From an uncultured Devosia sp. (GTDB lineage Bacteria > Pseudomonadota > Alphaproteobacteria > Rhizobiales > Devosiaceae): a stretch of DNA of 64,000 nucleotides. The notes under the pieces were generated by a model. That model saw nothing but the letters and a program-made list of their open reading frames with translations, ran no database searches and had not been told where the DNA came from. The stretch spans positions 1 to 64,000 of the forward strand of contig NZ_CAMLHM010000009.1 in the NCBI RefSeq assembly GCF_946479885.1. Direction: 5' to 3'. Made by a program: the position numbers and the translations under genes. Below are positions 40,981-48,175 of this stretch, piece after piece (position 1 is the first letter of the stretch; each line of letters begins with the position of its first letter).

Positions 40981-41693
40981 GCACGAGCGACGACATCGGC
41001 GGAGAGTTCGAAGGGCGCAACGCCCTGGTGGCCGAATATGTGCTCGGCCTGCTTTCGCCCCGCGAGCATGAGCGCGTCGGCCGGTTGATCGAGGCCGACC
41101 AGAACCTGCGCGCCGAGCGCGATTTCTGGGTGTCGCGCTTCGCAGCGCTCAATGCCGAATTCGAGGAAACCCCGGTTCCGCCCCATCTCTATGCCGCCAT
41201 CGAGGCCCGGGCCTTCGGCGATGTCGTCAGGGCCAGCCGATCCTTGCCCTGGTGGGAGAGCCTGATGGTCTGGCGTTCCATTGCCGCCGGTGCGCTGGCC
41301 GTGGCCGTCGCCGCGGTCGGCTTCAACCTCATGCAGCCGCGCTTTGATGCCAACACCATGGCTGTCCAACTGGTGGCCGCCCTGCAGGCGCATGAGGGCA
41401 GCGGCATCGAATTCGTCGCGCTCTATGACGAAGGCTCGGGCCAGGTTCGCATCACCTCGCTCAAGGGCGCCGCGATCCCCGACAAGGATTTCGAGCTCTG
41501 GTACATCAACGGCGACCAGCCGGCGGTGTCCATGGGCGTCATCCCGGTCAACGAACGGCGCGAGATTACCGTCGATCCGGCCGTCATCGGCCCGGGCACG
41601 GTCCTGGCCGTCACGCTCGAGCAGACCGGCGGCTCGCCCACCGGCGTCGCCCAGGGCCCGATCGTCGCCGTCGGCTCGGCCACCCCGATCTGA
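40977..41693 (+). CDS. RskA-family anti-sigma factor
   Basis: 238 residues. The N-terminal anti-sigma domain (LVAEYVLGLLSPREHERVGRL...DFWVSRFAALN) lacks the HxxxCxxC zinc motif, as in RskA. One membrane segment lies at about residues 97-113, and the extracytoplasmic C-terminal RskA domain contains FELWYINGDQPAVSMGVIPV. It should hold the sigma factor at the inner membrane and release it on an envelope signal, in known cases through regulated proteolysis. Translationally coupled to the sigma gene. Confidence 0.92.
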   Translation: MSTSDDIGGEFEGRNALVAEYVLGLLSPREHERVGRLIEADQNLRAERDFWVSRFAALNAEFEETPVPPHLYAAIEARAFGDVVRASRSLPWWESLMVWRSIAAGALAVAVAAVGFNLMQPRFDANTMAVQLVAALQAHEGSGIEFVALYDEGSGQVRITSLKGAAIPDKDFELWYINGDQPAVSMGVIPVNERREITVDPAVIGPGTVLAVTLEQTGGSPTGVAQGPIVAVGSATPI

Positions 41694-41772
41694 CGATCTG
41701 AGGCAGTAACGCGCCTCCTGTTGTGGGGGGACTGTTTACCTGGGACTTCTCCAGTCCGGTGCCTCGCCCCAC

Positions 41773-41901
41773 CCCCACCCTCATTCCCTCCCCACAAGGG
41801 GGGAGGGAAGCCCGCGCAGTGCGCCTGATGATACCGGGGATGTTCTTTGCGAGTTGATCTGGCGCCTCCCTCCCCTTGATGGGGAGGGAATGAGGGTGGG
41901 G
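41773..41901. repeat. 21-bp inverted repeat of the CTCCCC/GGGGAG family (R4)
   Basis: The arms at 41773-41793 and 41881-41901 are exact reverse complements over 21 bp, each flanked by its own short hairpin (CCCTCCCC-N4-GGGGGGAGGG and CCCTCCCC-TTGAT-GGGGAGGG). Same family as R1-R3 but with a CACCCTCATT outer arm. Confidence 0.8.
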
Positions 41902-41991
41902 TGACGGGGAGCCGCCGAAGTACGTCGAAGGGATCACCGCCCTACGAAATCGGCCCCGGCAAAGTTTCACGTCAAACGCGAAATATAGGCT

Positions 41992-42016
41992 GAAACTGCC
42001 CGAAACCGGCCGAAAC
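41992..42016 (+). promoter_or_regulatory. Three GAAAC repeats at exact 10-bp spacing upstream of the FAS1 gene
   Basis: GAAAC occurs at 41992-41996, 42002-42006 and 42012-42016, each within a GCC(C/T)GAAAC-like unit. GAAAC resembles the GGAAC -35 core of ECF promoters, and CGTC/CGTA tetramers follow at 42020-42027. It may be the ECF promoter, an activator site array, or both. Confidence 0.5.
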
Positions 42017-42081
42017 ATCCGTCCGTATCTTCCCACGTCCCAGCCGAACAATGGGAACGAAACACAGGAAGGAACGACTAA

Positions 42082-42648
42082 ATGAACCTCTCTCTCCGCG
42101 CCCTCTCCGTTGCCGCCATGCTGACCGTCGCCTCGCTCGGTGCTGCCATCGCTCAGGACAATCCGGAAGTCGGCGGCGCCGCCATGTATGCCGACAAGAA
42201 CATCGTCGAAAACGCCGTGAACTCGGCCGATCACACCACCCTGGTTGCCGCCGTTCAGGCTGCAGGCCTCGTCGAGACGCTGTCGGGCCCGGGTCCGTTC
42301 ACCGTGCTGGCGCCGGTCAATGCCGCCTTCGACGCCCTGCCGGCCGGCACGGTCGACACCCTGCTCAAGCCCGAGAACAAGGAAATGCTGTCGACGATCC
42401 TGGCCTGCCACGTCATCCCGGCCAAGGCGCTGTCGACCGATATCGTCGGCATGGTCGAAGCCGATGGTGGCAAGCATGTTGTCGACACGGTCGGCGGCTG
42501 CAAGCTGACCCTGGAAGCCAAGGACGGCAAGGTCACCGTGACCGACGAAAACGGCACGACCGCCAATGTGACCATTGCCGACGTGATCCAGTCCAACGGC
42601 GTCATCCACGTCATCGACGCCGTGCTGACCCCCAAGTCGGCCATGTAA
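42082..42648 (+). CDS. Exported fasciclin (FAS1) domain protein
   Basis: 188 residues. A signal peptide of about 23 residues ends at AAIAQ. One FAS1 domain follows: NIVENAVNSADHTTLVAAVQAAGL, the H1 motif GPFTVLAPVNAAF and the H2-like region NGVIHVIDAVLTP. Two cysteines (in ACHVIP and GGCKL) could form a disulfide in the periplasm. FAS1 domains mediate adhesion and are the main targets of SigK in mycobacteria (MPT70/MPT83). Its place just after the sigma/anti-sigma pair suggests the same logic here. Confidence 0.93.
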   Translation: MNLSLRALSVAAMLTVASLGAAIAQDNPEVGGAAMYADKNIVENAVNSADHTTLVAAVQAAGLVETLSGPGPFTVLAPVNAAFDALPAGTVDTLLKPENKEMLSTILACHVIPAKALSTDIVGMVEADGGKHVVDTVGGCKLTLEAKDGKVTVTDENGTTANVTIADVIQSNGVIHVIDAVLTPKSAM

Positions 42649-42681
42649 CAGCCCGGCCATCCGGTCGGCCTGTAACCAATG

Positions 42682-42706
42682 GCAGCGCCATAACGAATGG
42701 CGCTGC
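42682..42706 (+). terminator. Hairpin after the FAS1 gene
   Basis: A 9-bp perfect stem GCAGCGCCA/TGGCGCTGC with a 7-nt loop, 33 nt after the stop. No T-run follows, so termination may be partial. Confidence 0.55.
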
Positions 42707-42858
42707 AAGAGAGGTCGGAACCGCTGACCTCTCACCACAGTTTGACGTGTCATTGATCGGGCGCAGTGCCTAGACTGGCCGTCGCACATACCCCGCGCTG
42801 CCGCCCGCATCCCCTCCTGCGGTCCCGGGCGCGGGGTCACTTCTGAAGGGAAGAGACC

Positions 42859-43353
42859 ATGGTTGTCGATCGTCGTAACCTGCTGCTCGGCGGCACTGCC
42901 CTCGCTGCCCTGGCAGCCTTCGCCTATTTCCGCCCCATGGGCATCGCCCGCGCCGCCGAAGGCGACTTTCCCTACAAGCTGACCGAAGAGCAGTGGCGCG
43001 CCAAGCTCTCGCCCGAGGCCTATGTGGTCCTGCGCGAAGAGGGTACCGAACGCCCCTTCACCTCGCCTTTGCTCGATGAACACCGCGATGGCATCTTCGC
43101 CTGCGCCGGCTGCGACCAGCCGCTGTTCAAGTCCGAGACCAAGTTCGATAGCGGCACCGGCTGGCCCAGCTTCTACGATTTCATCCCGGGCGCCATCGGC
43201 ACCACCGTCGACAACACCCTCGGCATGATCCGCACCGAAGTCCATTGCAGCAATTGCGGCGGCCATCAGGGCCACGTCTTCGAAGACGGCCCGGCCCCCA
43301 CCGGCCTGCGTTATTGCATCGACGGCGTATCGCTGCAGTTCATCGCAGCCTGA
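42859..43353 (+). CDS. msrB: Peptide-methionine (R)-S-oxide reductase with Tat signal
   Basis: 164 residues. The N-terminus has a twin-arginine motif (DRRNLLLGG) and a hydrophobic stretch ending near ARAAEG, so the enzyme is probably exported by Tat. The MsrB domain has two CxxC zinc pairs (CAGCDQ and CSNCGGHQGHVF), the FDSGTGWPSFYD substrate motif and catalytic Cys153 in RYCIDGVSL (homologues usually have RYCINSASL). It repairs methionine-R-sulfoxide, here likely in the periplasm. It follows the FAS1 gene on the same strand and may belong to the envelope stress set. Confidence 0.93.
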   Translation: MVVDRRNLLLGGTALAALAAFAYFRPMGIARAAEGDFPYKLTEEQWRAKLSPEAYVVLREEGTERPFTSPLLDEHRDGIFACAGCDQPLFKSETKFDSGTGWPSFYDFIPGAIGTTVDNTLGMIRTEVHCSNCGGHQGHVFEDGPAPTGLRYCIDGVSLQFIAA

Positions 43354-43363
43354 GGGGCCTCTT

Positions 43364-43617
43364 CACCTCTCCCTTTGGGGGAGAGGTCGGCGGCGAAGCC
43401 GACGGGTGAGGGGGCCTTCCCCGCACACTTCACCCCGTAAGGGGGGCGCCCCCCCCCCCCCTCCCCCCCCCCGGGCCGCCCCCCCCCCCCCCGCGGTGGG
43501 GGGGTGGGCGGGGCGCCCCCCCGGGGGGGGGGGCCCCCCTTCCCCGCACACTTCACCCCGTAAGGCCCCCTCACCCGACCCGAAGACGGGTCGACCTCTC
43601 CCCCAGGGGGAGAGGTG
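43364..43617. repeat. Inverted repeat with CACCTCTCCC/GGGGGAGAGGTG ends (R5)
   Basis: The outer arms are CACCTCTCCC from 43364 and GGGGGAGAGGTG ending at 43617. Inner parts GGTGAGGGGG (left) and CCCCCTCACC (right) also pair, each arm having its own small hairpin. Between them lie two direct copies of a 28-bp sequence (43415-43442 and 43538-43565) flanking the homopolymer block. Confidence 0.75.
43441..43539. other. 99-bp G/C homopolymer block, probable sequencing or assembly artefact
   Basis: Apart from a few T and no A, the block consists only of long C and G runs. It sits exactly between two copies of the same 28-bp sequence, in the loop of a strong palindrome. This pattern fits polymerase failure or a mis-joined hairpin better than real DNA. 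Confidence 0.7.
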
Positions 43618-43705
43618 CGCTTCGCGCGGGAAATCCAGCTTCCGCCCGCAGCATGCCTTGCGCTATACGGGTTCAAGCCACCTCCTCCCTCCCCGCGCGT
43701 GTTCC

Positions 43706-44413
43706 ATGAAGCTCACCATCATCCAGACCGGCGAAGTTCCGCTGTCCCTGCGCGACCGCTTCGGTCCCTATCGCAAGATGTTCGAGACCATGTTCGACGG
43801 TACGGGGCAGGGCTTCAGCTACGACATGGTGCCGGTCTCCGACGGCGCACCCTTTCCTGATCCGGCGGAGCTGGACGCCATCGTCATCACCGGCTCGGCC
43901 GCCGGTGTCTATGACGACTATCCCTGGCTCGACCCGCTGCGCGCCTTCATCCGCAATGCCTATGGCCAGCGCACGCCCATGCTGGGGGTCTGTTTCGGCC
44001 ACCAGATCATGGCCGACGCGCTGGGTGGCGATGTGCGCAAGTCCGAAAAGGGCTGGGGCCTCGGGCGACACAGCTACGCGGTCAAGGGACGTCCCGATTT
44101 CATGCGCACGGCGCCAGCGGCCCTGGCGGTCGCCTGCTCACACCAGGACCAGGTCATCACCCCACCTGCCGAGGCCGAGGTGATCCTCAGCTCCGACTTC
44201 ACCCCCAATGCGGGCCTCGTCTATCGCAATGGCGCCGCGCTGAGTTTTCAGCCGCACCCCGAATTTGCCGATGACTATACGATCGCATTGGCCGAGTTGC
44301 GTCGCGGCAAGGCGCCCGATACGGTCGTGGAAACCGCGCTGGCATCGATTGCCAGGCCGTCCAATAGCGGCGACGTTGCCGGTTACATCGGACAATTCTT
44401 CAGAGGGCGCTGA
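43706..44413 (+). CDS. Class I glutamine amidotransferase-like protein
   Basis: 235 residues. The nucleophile is Cys96 in MLGVCFGHQ; the His-Glu pair is in SFQPHPEF. VITGSAAGVYDDYPW is the oxyanion strand. This matches GMP-synthase-like stand-alone amidotransferases, some of which hydrolyse gamma-glutamyl compounds. The longer open frame runs back through the G/C artefact, so the ATG at 43706 is the start. It lies 1 nt before a DUF1801 gene and forms an operon with it. Confidence 0.88.
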   Translation: MKLTIIQTGEVPLSLRDRFGPYRKMFETMFDGTGQGFSYDMVPVSDGAPFPDPAELDAIVITGSAAGVYDDYPWLDPLRAFIRNAYGQRTPMLGVCFGHQIMADALGGDVRKSEKGWGLGRHSYAVKGRPDFMRTAPAALAVACSHQDQVITPPAEAEVILSSDFTPNAGLVYRNGAALSFQPHPEFADDYTIALAELRRGKAPDTVVETALASIARPSNSGDVAGYIGQFFRGR

Positions 44414-44414
44414 C

Positions 44415-44810
44415 ATGGCTGTGGCGGAAAAGCTCAGTGTGGTCGATTCCTACCTGGATAATCTCGAACACCGGCACAAGGCGGCCATCGAAAGCCTGCG
44501 CTGGCTGATCCTGGACGCCGTGCCCGGGCTCTCCGAGCGCATCAAGTGGAATGCCCCCAGCTTCGGCAAGGGCGAGGACGACCGCATCACCATGCGCCTG
44601 CATCCCGGCGACCGGCTGCAGCTGATCCTCCATCGCGGTGCCAAGGCGGGGGCCGACGACCTGTTCCGCTTCGAAGACCCCGACAAGCTGATCGCCTGGG
44701 CCGCGCCCGACCGGGGCGTGGTGACCTTTGCCGACGAGGCCGACCTCAACGCCAAGTCCGAGGCTCTCCGGCCGGTGCTGCAGCGCTGGGTCGCCTGCAC
44801 GACGCGGTAA
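44415..44810 (+). CDS. DUF1801 (YdhG-like) protein
   Basis: 131 residues of the DUF1801 fold: VVDSYLDNLEHRHKAAIESLRWLILD, ERIKWNAPSFGKGEDDRITMRLHPGD and a C-terminal helix. Small soluble protein with a frataxin-like alpha/beta fold; no biochemical function established. Its start overlaps the end region of the amidotransferase gene (1 nt gap), so co-translation is likely. Confidence 0.85.
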   Translation: MAVAEKLSVVDSYLDNLEHRHKAAIESLRWLILDAVPGLSERIKWNAPSFGKGEDDRITMRLHPGDRLQLILHRGAKAGADDLFRFEDPDKLIAWAAPDRGVVTFADEADLNAKSEALRPVLQRWVACTTR

Positions 44811-44841
44811 TCCGCCGGGCGAGCGGGGTAGGCTGAGAAGG

Positions 44842-45486
44842 CTAGCTCTCCAGCAACATCGCCACTTCCGCGCGCAGGTCGCGCAGGCCATCGCCCTTGA
44901 GCGACGAGGTGAGGATGACGCGCGGATGCGCCGCGGGGCGCTTTGTTATGGCGGCCTTGGTGGCCGATATCACCTTGGCCAGCTCGCCCGCCGAAGGCTT
45001 GTCGGCCTTGGTCAGCACGATCTGATAGCTCACCGCTGCCTTGTCGAGTTCGTTCATGACCGTCAGGTCATTGTCCTTGGGGCCGTGGCGGCCGTCGACC
45101 AGCACATAGACGCGGCGCAGGGTGGCGCGCCCGGTCAGGTACTGGTGGATCAGCTTGGTCCACTGCCGCACCTTGTCCTCGGGCGCCTTGGCATAGCCAT
45201 AGCCGGGCATGTCCACGATGCGCAGGCTTTCGCTCTGGCTCTCGAAGATGTTGAGCTCCTGCGTGCGGCCGGGCGTATTGGAGGTGCGCGCCAGGCTCGA
45301 TGTGCCGCACAGCGCATTGATCAGGCTCGACTTGCCCACGTTCGAGCGGCCGGCAAAGGCAATCTCGACCCTGTCCATCGGCGGCAGGTCGGCAATGCGC
45401 ACACAGCCCTTGGTGAACAGGAACGGCCGCGCGAACATCAGGCGGCCGCGTTCGATCATGTCGGGGGCGTAGTCGATTTCGCTCAT
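44842..45486 (-). CDS. engB: Ribosome biogenesis GTP-binding protein EngB (YihA/YsxC)
   Basis: 214 residues. G1 GRSNVGKSS (46-54), G3 [11 protein letters not shown] and G4 LTKADKP. The family helps late assembly of the 50S subunit. The upstream extension of the frame overlaps a terminator hairpin and is rejected in favour of [10 protein letters not shown]. It follows yidC on the same strand after a hairpin, in the conserved rpmH-rnpA-yidC-engB order. Confidence 0.94.
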   Translation of the reverse strand: MSEIDYAPDMIERGRLMFARPFLFTKGCVRIADLPPMDRVEIAFAGRSNVGKSSLINALCGTSSLARTSNTPGRTQELNIFESQSESLRIVDMPGYGYAKAPEDKVRQWTKLIHQYLTGRATLRRVYVLVDGRHGPKDNDLTVMNELDKAAVSYQIVLTKADKPSAGELAKVISATKAAITKRPAAHPRVILTSSLKGDGLRDLRAEVAMLLES

Positions 45487-45510
45487 GCTGGTGCTCGCTT
45501 CAAACAATAA

Positions 45511-45535
45511 GCCCGCCGGATTGCGTCCGGCGGGC
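45511..45535 (-). terminator. Terminator between yidC and engB
   Basis: A 10-bp perfect stem GCCCGCCGGA/TCCGGCGGGC with a 5-nt loop, followed on the minus strand by TTATTGTTTG. It lies 28 nt after the yidC stop and just before engB, so engB may rely on read-through or its own promoter. Confidence 0.7.
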
Positions 45536-45562
45536 AGTAGCATTTCTCGCCTGATATGGCGA

Positions 45563-47395
45563 TCAGGACTTGGTCGGCTCAACCGCCTTGGACTTGCGGA
45601 AGGCGCCCAGGATGTTGCCGAGCAGGTCCACCTCGGCGCCGTGGCGCTTCATGATGAAATACTGCTGGGTCACCGACAGCGTGTTGTTCCACGCCCAGTA
45701 GATCACCAGGCCCGCCGGGAAGGTGCCCAGCATGAAGGTGAAGATCACCGGCATCCAGTTGAAGATCATCGCCTGGGTCGGGTCCGGCGGCGGCGGATTG
45801 AGCTTCATCTGCACCCACATGGTGATGCCCATGATGACCGGCCAGATGCCCAGATGCAGGAAGCTGCCGACGAAGGGCAGGATGGTCGGATCCCACGGGA
45901 TCAGGCCGAACAGGGTGAAGATATTGGTCGGATCGGGCGCCGCCAGATCCTGGATCCAGCCGAAGAACGGCGCATGGCGCATGTCGAGGCTGATGAAGAT
46001 GACGGTATAGAGCGAGAAGAACACCGGGATCTGGATCAGGATCGGCCAGCAGCCGCTGAGCGGATTGATCTTTTCCTTGCGGTAAAGCTCCATCATCGCC
46101 TGCTGCTGGGCCGGCCGGTCGTCCTTGAGACGCTCCTGGATCGACTTCATCTCCGGCTGCACACGGCGCATCGCGGCCATTGATGCATAGGAGCGATTGG
46201 CCAGCGGGAAGAACAGCGCCTTGACGATAACCGTCACGCAGAGCACGGCGACGCCGAAATTGCCGATGATCCCATAGAGGAAGCTCAGCAGGTAATACAT
46301 CGGCTTGGTGATGAAGTGCAGCCAGCCCCAGTCGATCAAGAGCTCCAGCCGGTCAAAGCCATACTCGGTCTGGTAGGCGCTGATGACCGATTCTTCCTTG
46401 GCGCCGGCAAACAGGTAGCTCTCATGGGTAACCGTAGCGCCGGGCGCGACCGCGACCGGCGTCGTTTCGACGAAGCTGGTCTGGTAGTCGTCAAAGCTGC
46501 CGGTATTCTTCCAGGAGAACAGGGCATTCATGCCCGCGCCGGCCTTGGGCATGACGGCAGTTGCCCAGTATTTGTCGGAGAAGCCGAGCCAGCCGCTGGT
46601 ATTGTCGAACCGCGCCTGCTGTTCCTTCTGCAGGTCGGTATACTTCTTGGACACCAGGTTGTTCGAACCCAGCACGCCATGGGGGCCTTCATGCTGGATG
46701 AAGAAATTGGCGACCTTGGGCGTGCCCTGCCGCTCGACGCGGGCATAGGGGAACAGCGAGACGTCGGTGGTGCCGGTATTCTCGATCGATTGGGTGACCG
46801 TGAACAGGTAATGCTCGTCGACCGCGAAGGTGCGGCGGAAGATCAGGCCCGCGCCATTGTTCCACACCAGGGTGACCGGAGTGGCGGCCGTCAGCGTGGT
46901 GGCATCGCCTTCGACGGTCCAGACGCTGGTGCTGTCGGGAACGGCGATGGTTGCGCCGGCGGCCGGAACCCAGCCCTGCTCGGCAAAGTAGGCATGCGGT
47001 GCACCCGCCGGCGTCAGCAGCGTAATGATCGGCGAGGTCGGATCGACCGTCTCGCGATACTGCTTGAGTTCGAGATCATCCAGACGGGCGCCGGTGAGGT
47101 TGATCGAGCCGTGCAGATCCTCGGTGTCGATGACGACCCGGCTGCTCGCGGCAATCGCGGCGGCGCGGTCGGCATAGGTAGCGGTGCCGTCGGCGGCAAC
47201 CGCGCCCGGCGTGCCAGCGGCGGTGGTCGTGGCGGCGGGGGTGGCCAGCGCGGCTTCCGCTTCAGCCTGTGCGGCGGCGACCTGGGCCTGTTCCTGCTGG
47301 CGCTGCAGCTGTGGCCCGGCCACGAAGAACTGCCAGCCGAACAACACGACCATGCTGAGCACGATGGCCAGGATGATGTTGCGATTGTTTTCCAT
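45563..47395 (-). CDS. yidC: Membrane protein insertase YidC
   Basis: 610 residues. N-terminal membrane anchor ([19 protein letters not shown]), a large periplasmic domain (residues about 60-355) and a five-segment core ([22 protein letters not shown] opens the core with its positively charged groove). It inserts and folds inner-membrane proteins with or without SecYEG. Length and layout match Gram-negative YidC. The ATG overlaps the rnpA stop (TAATG). A basic tail ([12 protein letters not shown]) can contact ribosomes. Confidence 0.96.
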   Translation of the reverse strand: MENNRNIILAIVLSMVVLFGWQFFVAGPQLQRQQEQAQVAAAQAEAEAALATPAATTTAAGTPGAVAADGTATYADRAAAIAASSRVVIDTEDLHGSINLTGARLDDLELKQYRETVDPTSPIITLLTPAGAPHAYFAEQGWVPAAGATIAVPDSTSVWTVEGDATTLTAATPVTLVWNNGAGLIFRRTFAVDEHYLFTVTQSIENTGTTDVSLFPYARVERQGTPKVANFFIQHEGPHGVLGSNNLVSKKYTDLQKEQQARFDNTSGWLGFSDKYWATAVMPKAGAGMNALFSWKNTGSFDDYQTSFVETTPVAVAPGATVTHESYLFAGAKEESVISAYQTEYGFDRLELLIDWGWLHFITKPMYYLLSFLYGIIGNFGVAVLCVTVIVKALFFPLANRSYASMAAMRRVQPEMKSIQERLKDDRPAQQQAMMELYRKEKINPLSGCWPILIQIPVFFSLYTVIFISLDMRHAPFFGWIQDLAAPDPTNIFTLFGLIPWDPTILPFVGSFLHLGIWPVIMGITMWVQMKLNPPPPDPTQAMIFNWMPVIFTFMLGTFPAGLVIYWAWNNTLSVTQQYFIMKRHGAEVDLLGNILGAFRKSKAVEPTKS

Positions 47396-47796
47396 TATCT
47401 CGGTTTCCGTGGGCCGCGGCCGGAAGAAGGTCGCTCGTCGGACGACCTGGGTGCATGCACGCGTGTGATCAGCGCGCCCAGGTCGGCAACAAGCTTGGTA
47501 AAGGGTTCGCTGAGGGCTTCCCGTCGTCCGACCAGCACATAGTCATGCTGAGCGACAAAGTCACGCGAACATGCTGTCACAGCGGCCCGAAGGCGACGTT
47601 TTATGCGATTGCGCTCGGGGGAGTTGCCGGTCTTCTTGGTGACCGTGAAGCCGATGCCGGGTTCGGCATCTGCCACCGCGATGGACTGTAGTCCAAACGC
47701 AGAGCGCCCGGCGCGATTGCCCCGGGCAGCCCTTTGAAACTGGGAACGCTTGGTCAGCCGGCGCAGGGCGCCAGGCTTCTGCTCGCTGGCCGTCAT
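47395..47796 (-). CDS. rnpA: Ribonuclease P protein component
   Basis: 133 residues, strongly basic. The family signature is NRIKRRLRAAV within GNSPERNRIKRRLRAAVT; LTKRSQFQRAARGNRAG is the N-terminal RNA-binding part. It assists the catalytic RNA in 5' maturation of tRNA. It lies 14 nt after rpmH and overlaps yidC by one base. The usual yidD gene is missing between rnpA and yidC. The acidic-to-basic C-terminal tail (SSDERPSSGRGPRKPR) is longer than in enterobacteria. Confidence 0.95.
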   Translation of the reverse strand: MTASEQKPGALRRLTKRSQFQRAARGNRAGRSAFGLQSIAVADAEPGIGFTVTKKTGNSPERNRIKRRLRAAVTACSRDFVAQHDYVLVGRREALSEPFTKLVADLGALITRVHAPRSSDERPSSGRGPRKPR

Positions 47797-47810
47797 CCGG
47801 CCAATCGGCC

Positions 47811-47945
47811 TTAGGCCGTGAGCTTCTTGCGGCCGTCGCGGCGGCGCTTGTTGATGATTGCGCGGCCGTCCTTGGTGGCCATACGGGCACGGAAACCGTG
47901 GCGGCGGGCACGCACGAGCTTGGACGGCTGGTAAGTACGCTTCAT
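47811..47945 (-). CDS. rpmH: 50S ribosomal protein L34
   Basis: 44 residues: [22 protein letters not shown] followed by the Lys/Arg-rich end [14 protein letters not shown], the standard L34 sequence. A 16-codon upstream extension of the frame is rejected. First gene of the rpmH-rnpA-yidC operon, with a strong promoter about 105 nt upstream. Confidence 0.97.
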   Translation of the reverse strand: MKRTYQPSKLVRARRHGFRARMATKDGRAIINKRRRDGRKKLTA

Positions 47946-48049
47946 GACATCAAACCGCGCCTGGCACGGTTCCTCTAGTTTGGCTCTGCACAAGCAGGAA
48001 TTTCAGACACACATCAAGCGCCAGGCGCCAACGGTGCGGGTTGGTGGGG

Positions 48050-48078
48050 TCTATAGGGAAAACTCGTCGGCAAGTCAA
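48050..48078 (-). promoter_or_regulatory. Sigma-70 promoter of the rpmH operon
   Basis: On the minus strand TTGACT (48073-48078) and TATAGA (48050-48055) are separated by exactly 17 bp. Both boxes are near-consensus, as expected for a ribosomal protein gene. The leader is about 100 nt. Confidence 0.75.
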
Positions 48079-48175
48079 CGCGCGCAACGCGACTTCCTTG
48101 CCGCTGTTGACCCGTTGTTTTCGGGGCGATATCGCCGCATAAAGTTCTCCCCACCTATTCTGGCCGCCGGCGGTA

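Larger units (their letters stand above)
41694..42081. other. 388-bp gap with palindromic repeat and fasciclin promoter region
   Basis: No gene is seen. The first half carries the R4 inverted repeat (41773-41901). The second half is A/T-richer and carries three helically phased GAAAC pentamers (41992-42016) ahead of the fasciclin gene, whose ribosome-binding site GAAGGAA sits 8 nt before its ATG. Confidence 0.7.
43354..43705. other. 352-bp gap: repeat arms around a suspect G/C homopolymer tract
   Basis: No gene is supported. It holds the R5 inverted repeat, two 28-bp direct repeats and a nearly pure G/C block. Open frames crossing it are low-complexity Pro/Gly runs and are not genes. Confidence 0.75.

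Noticed and set aside
43406..43705. N-terminal extension of the amidotransferase through the G/C block
   Set aside because: It would be a Pro/Gly low-complexity peptide encoded by a probable artefact, and the family N-terminus starts at 43706.
47811..48175. Replication origin next to rpmH
   Set aside because: rpmH flanks oriC in many gammaproteobacteria and Firmicutes, but there is no dnaA, dnaN or DnaA-box cluster here and this link is not general in alphaproteobacteria.
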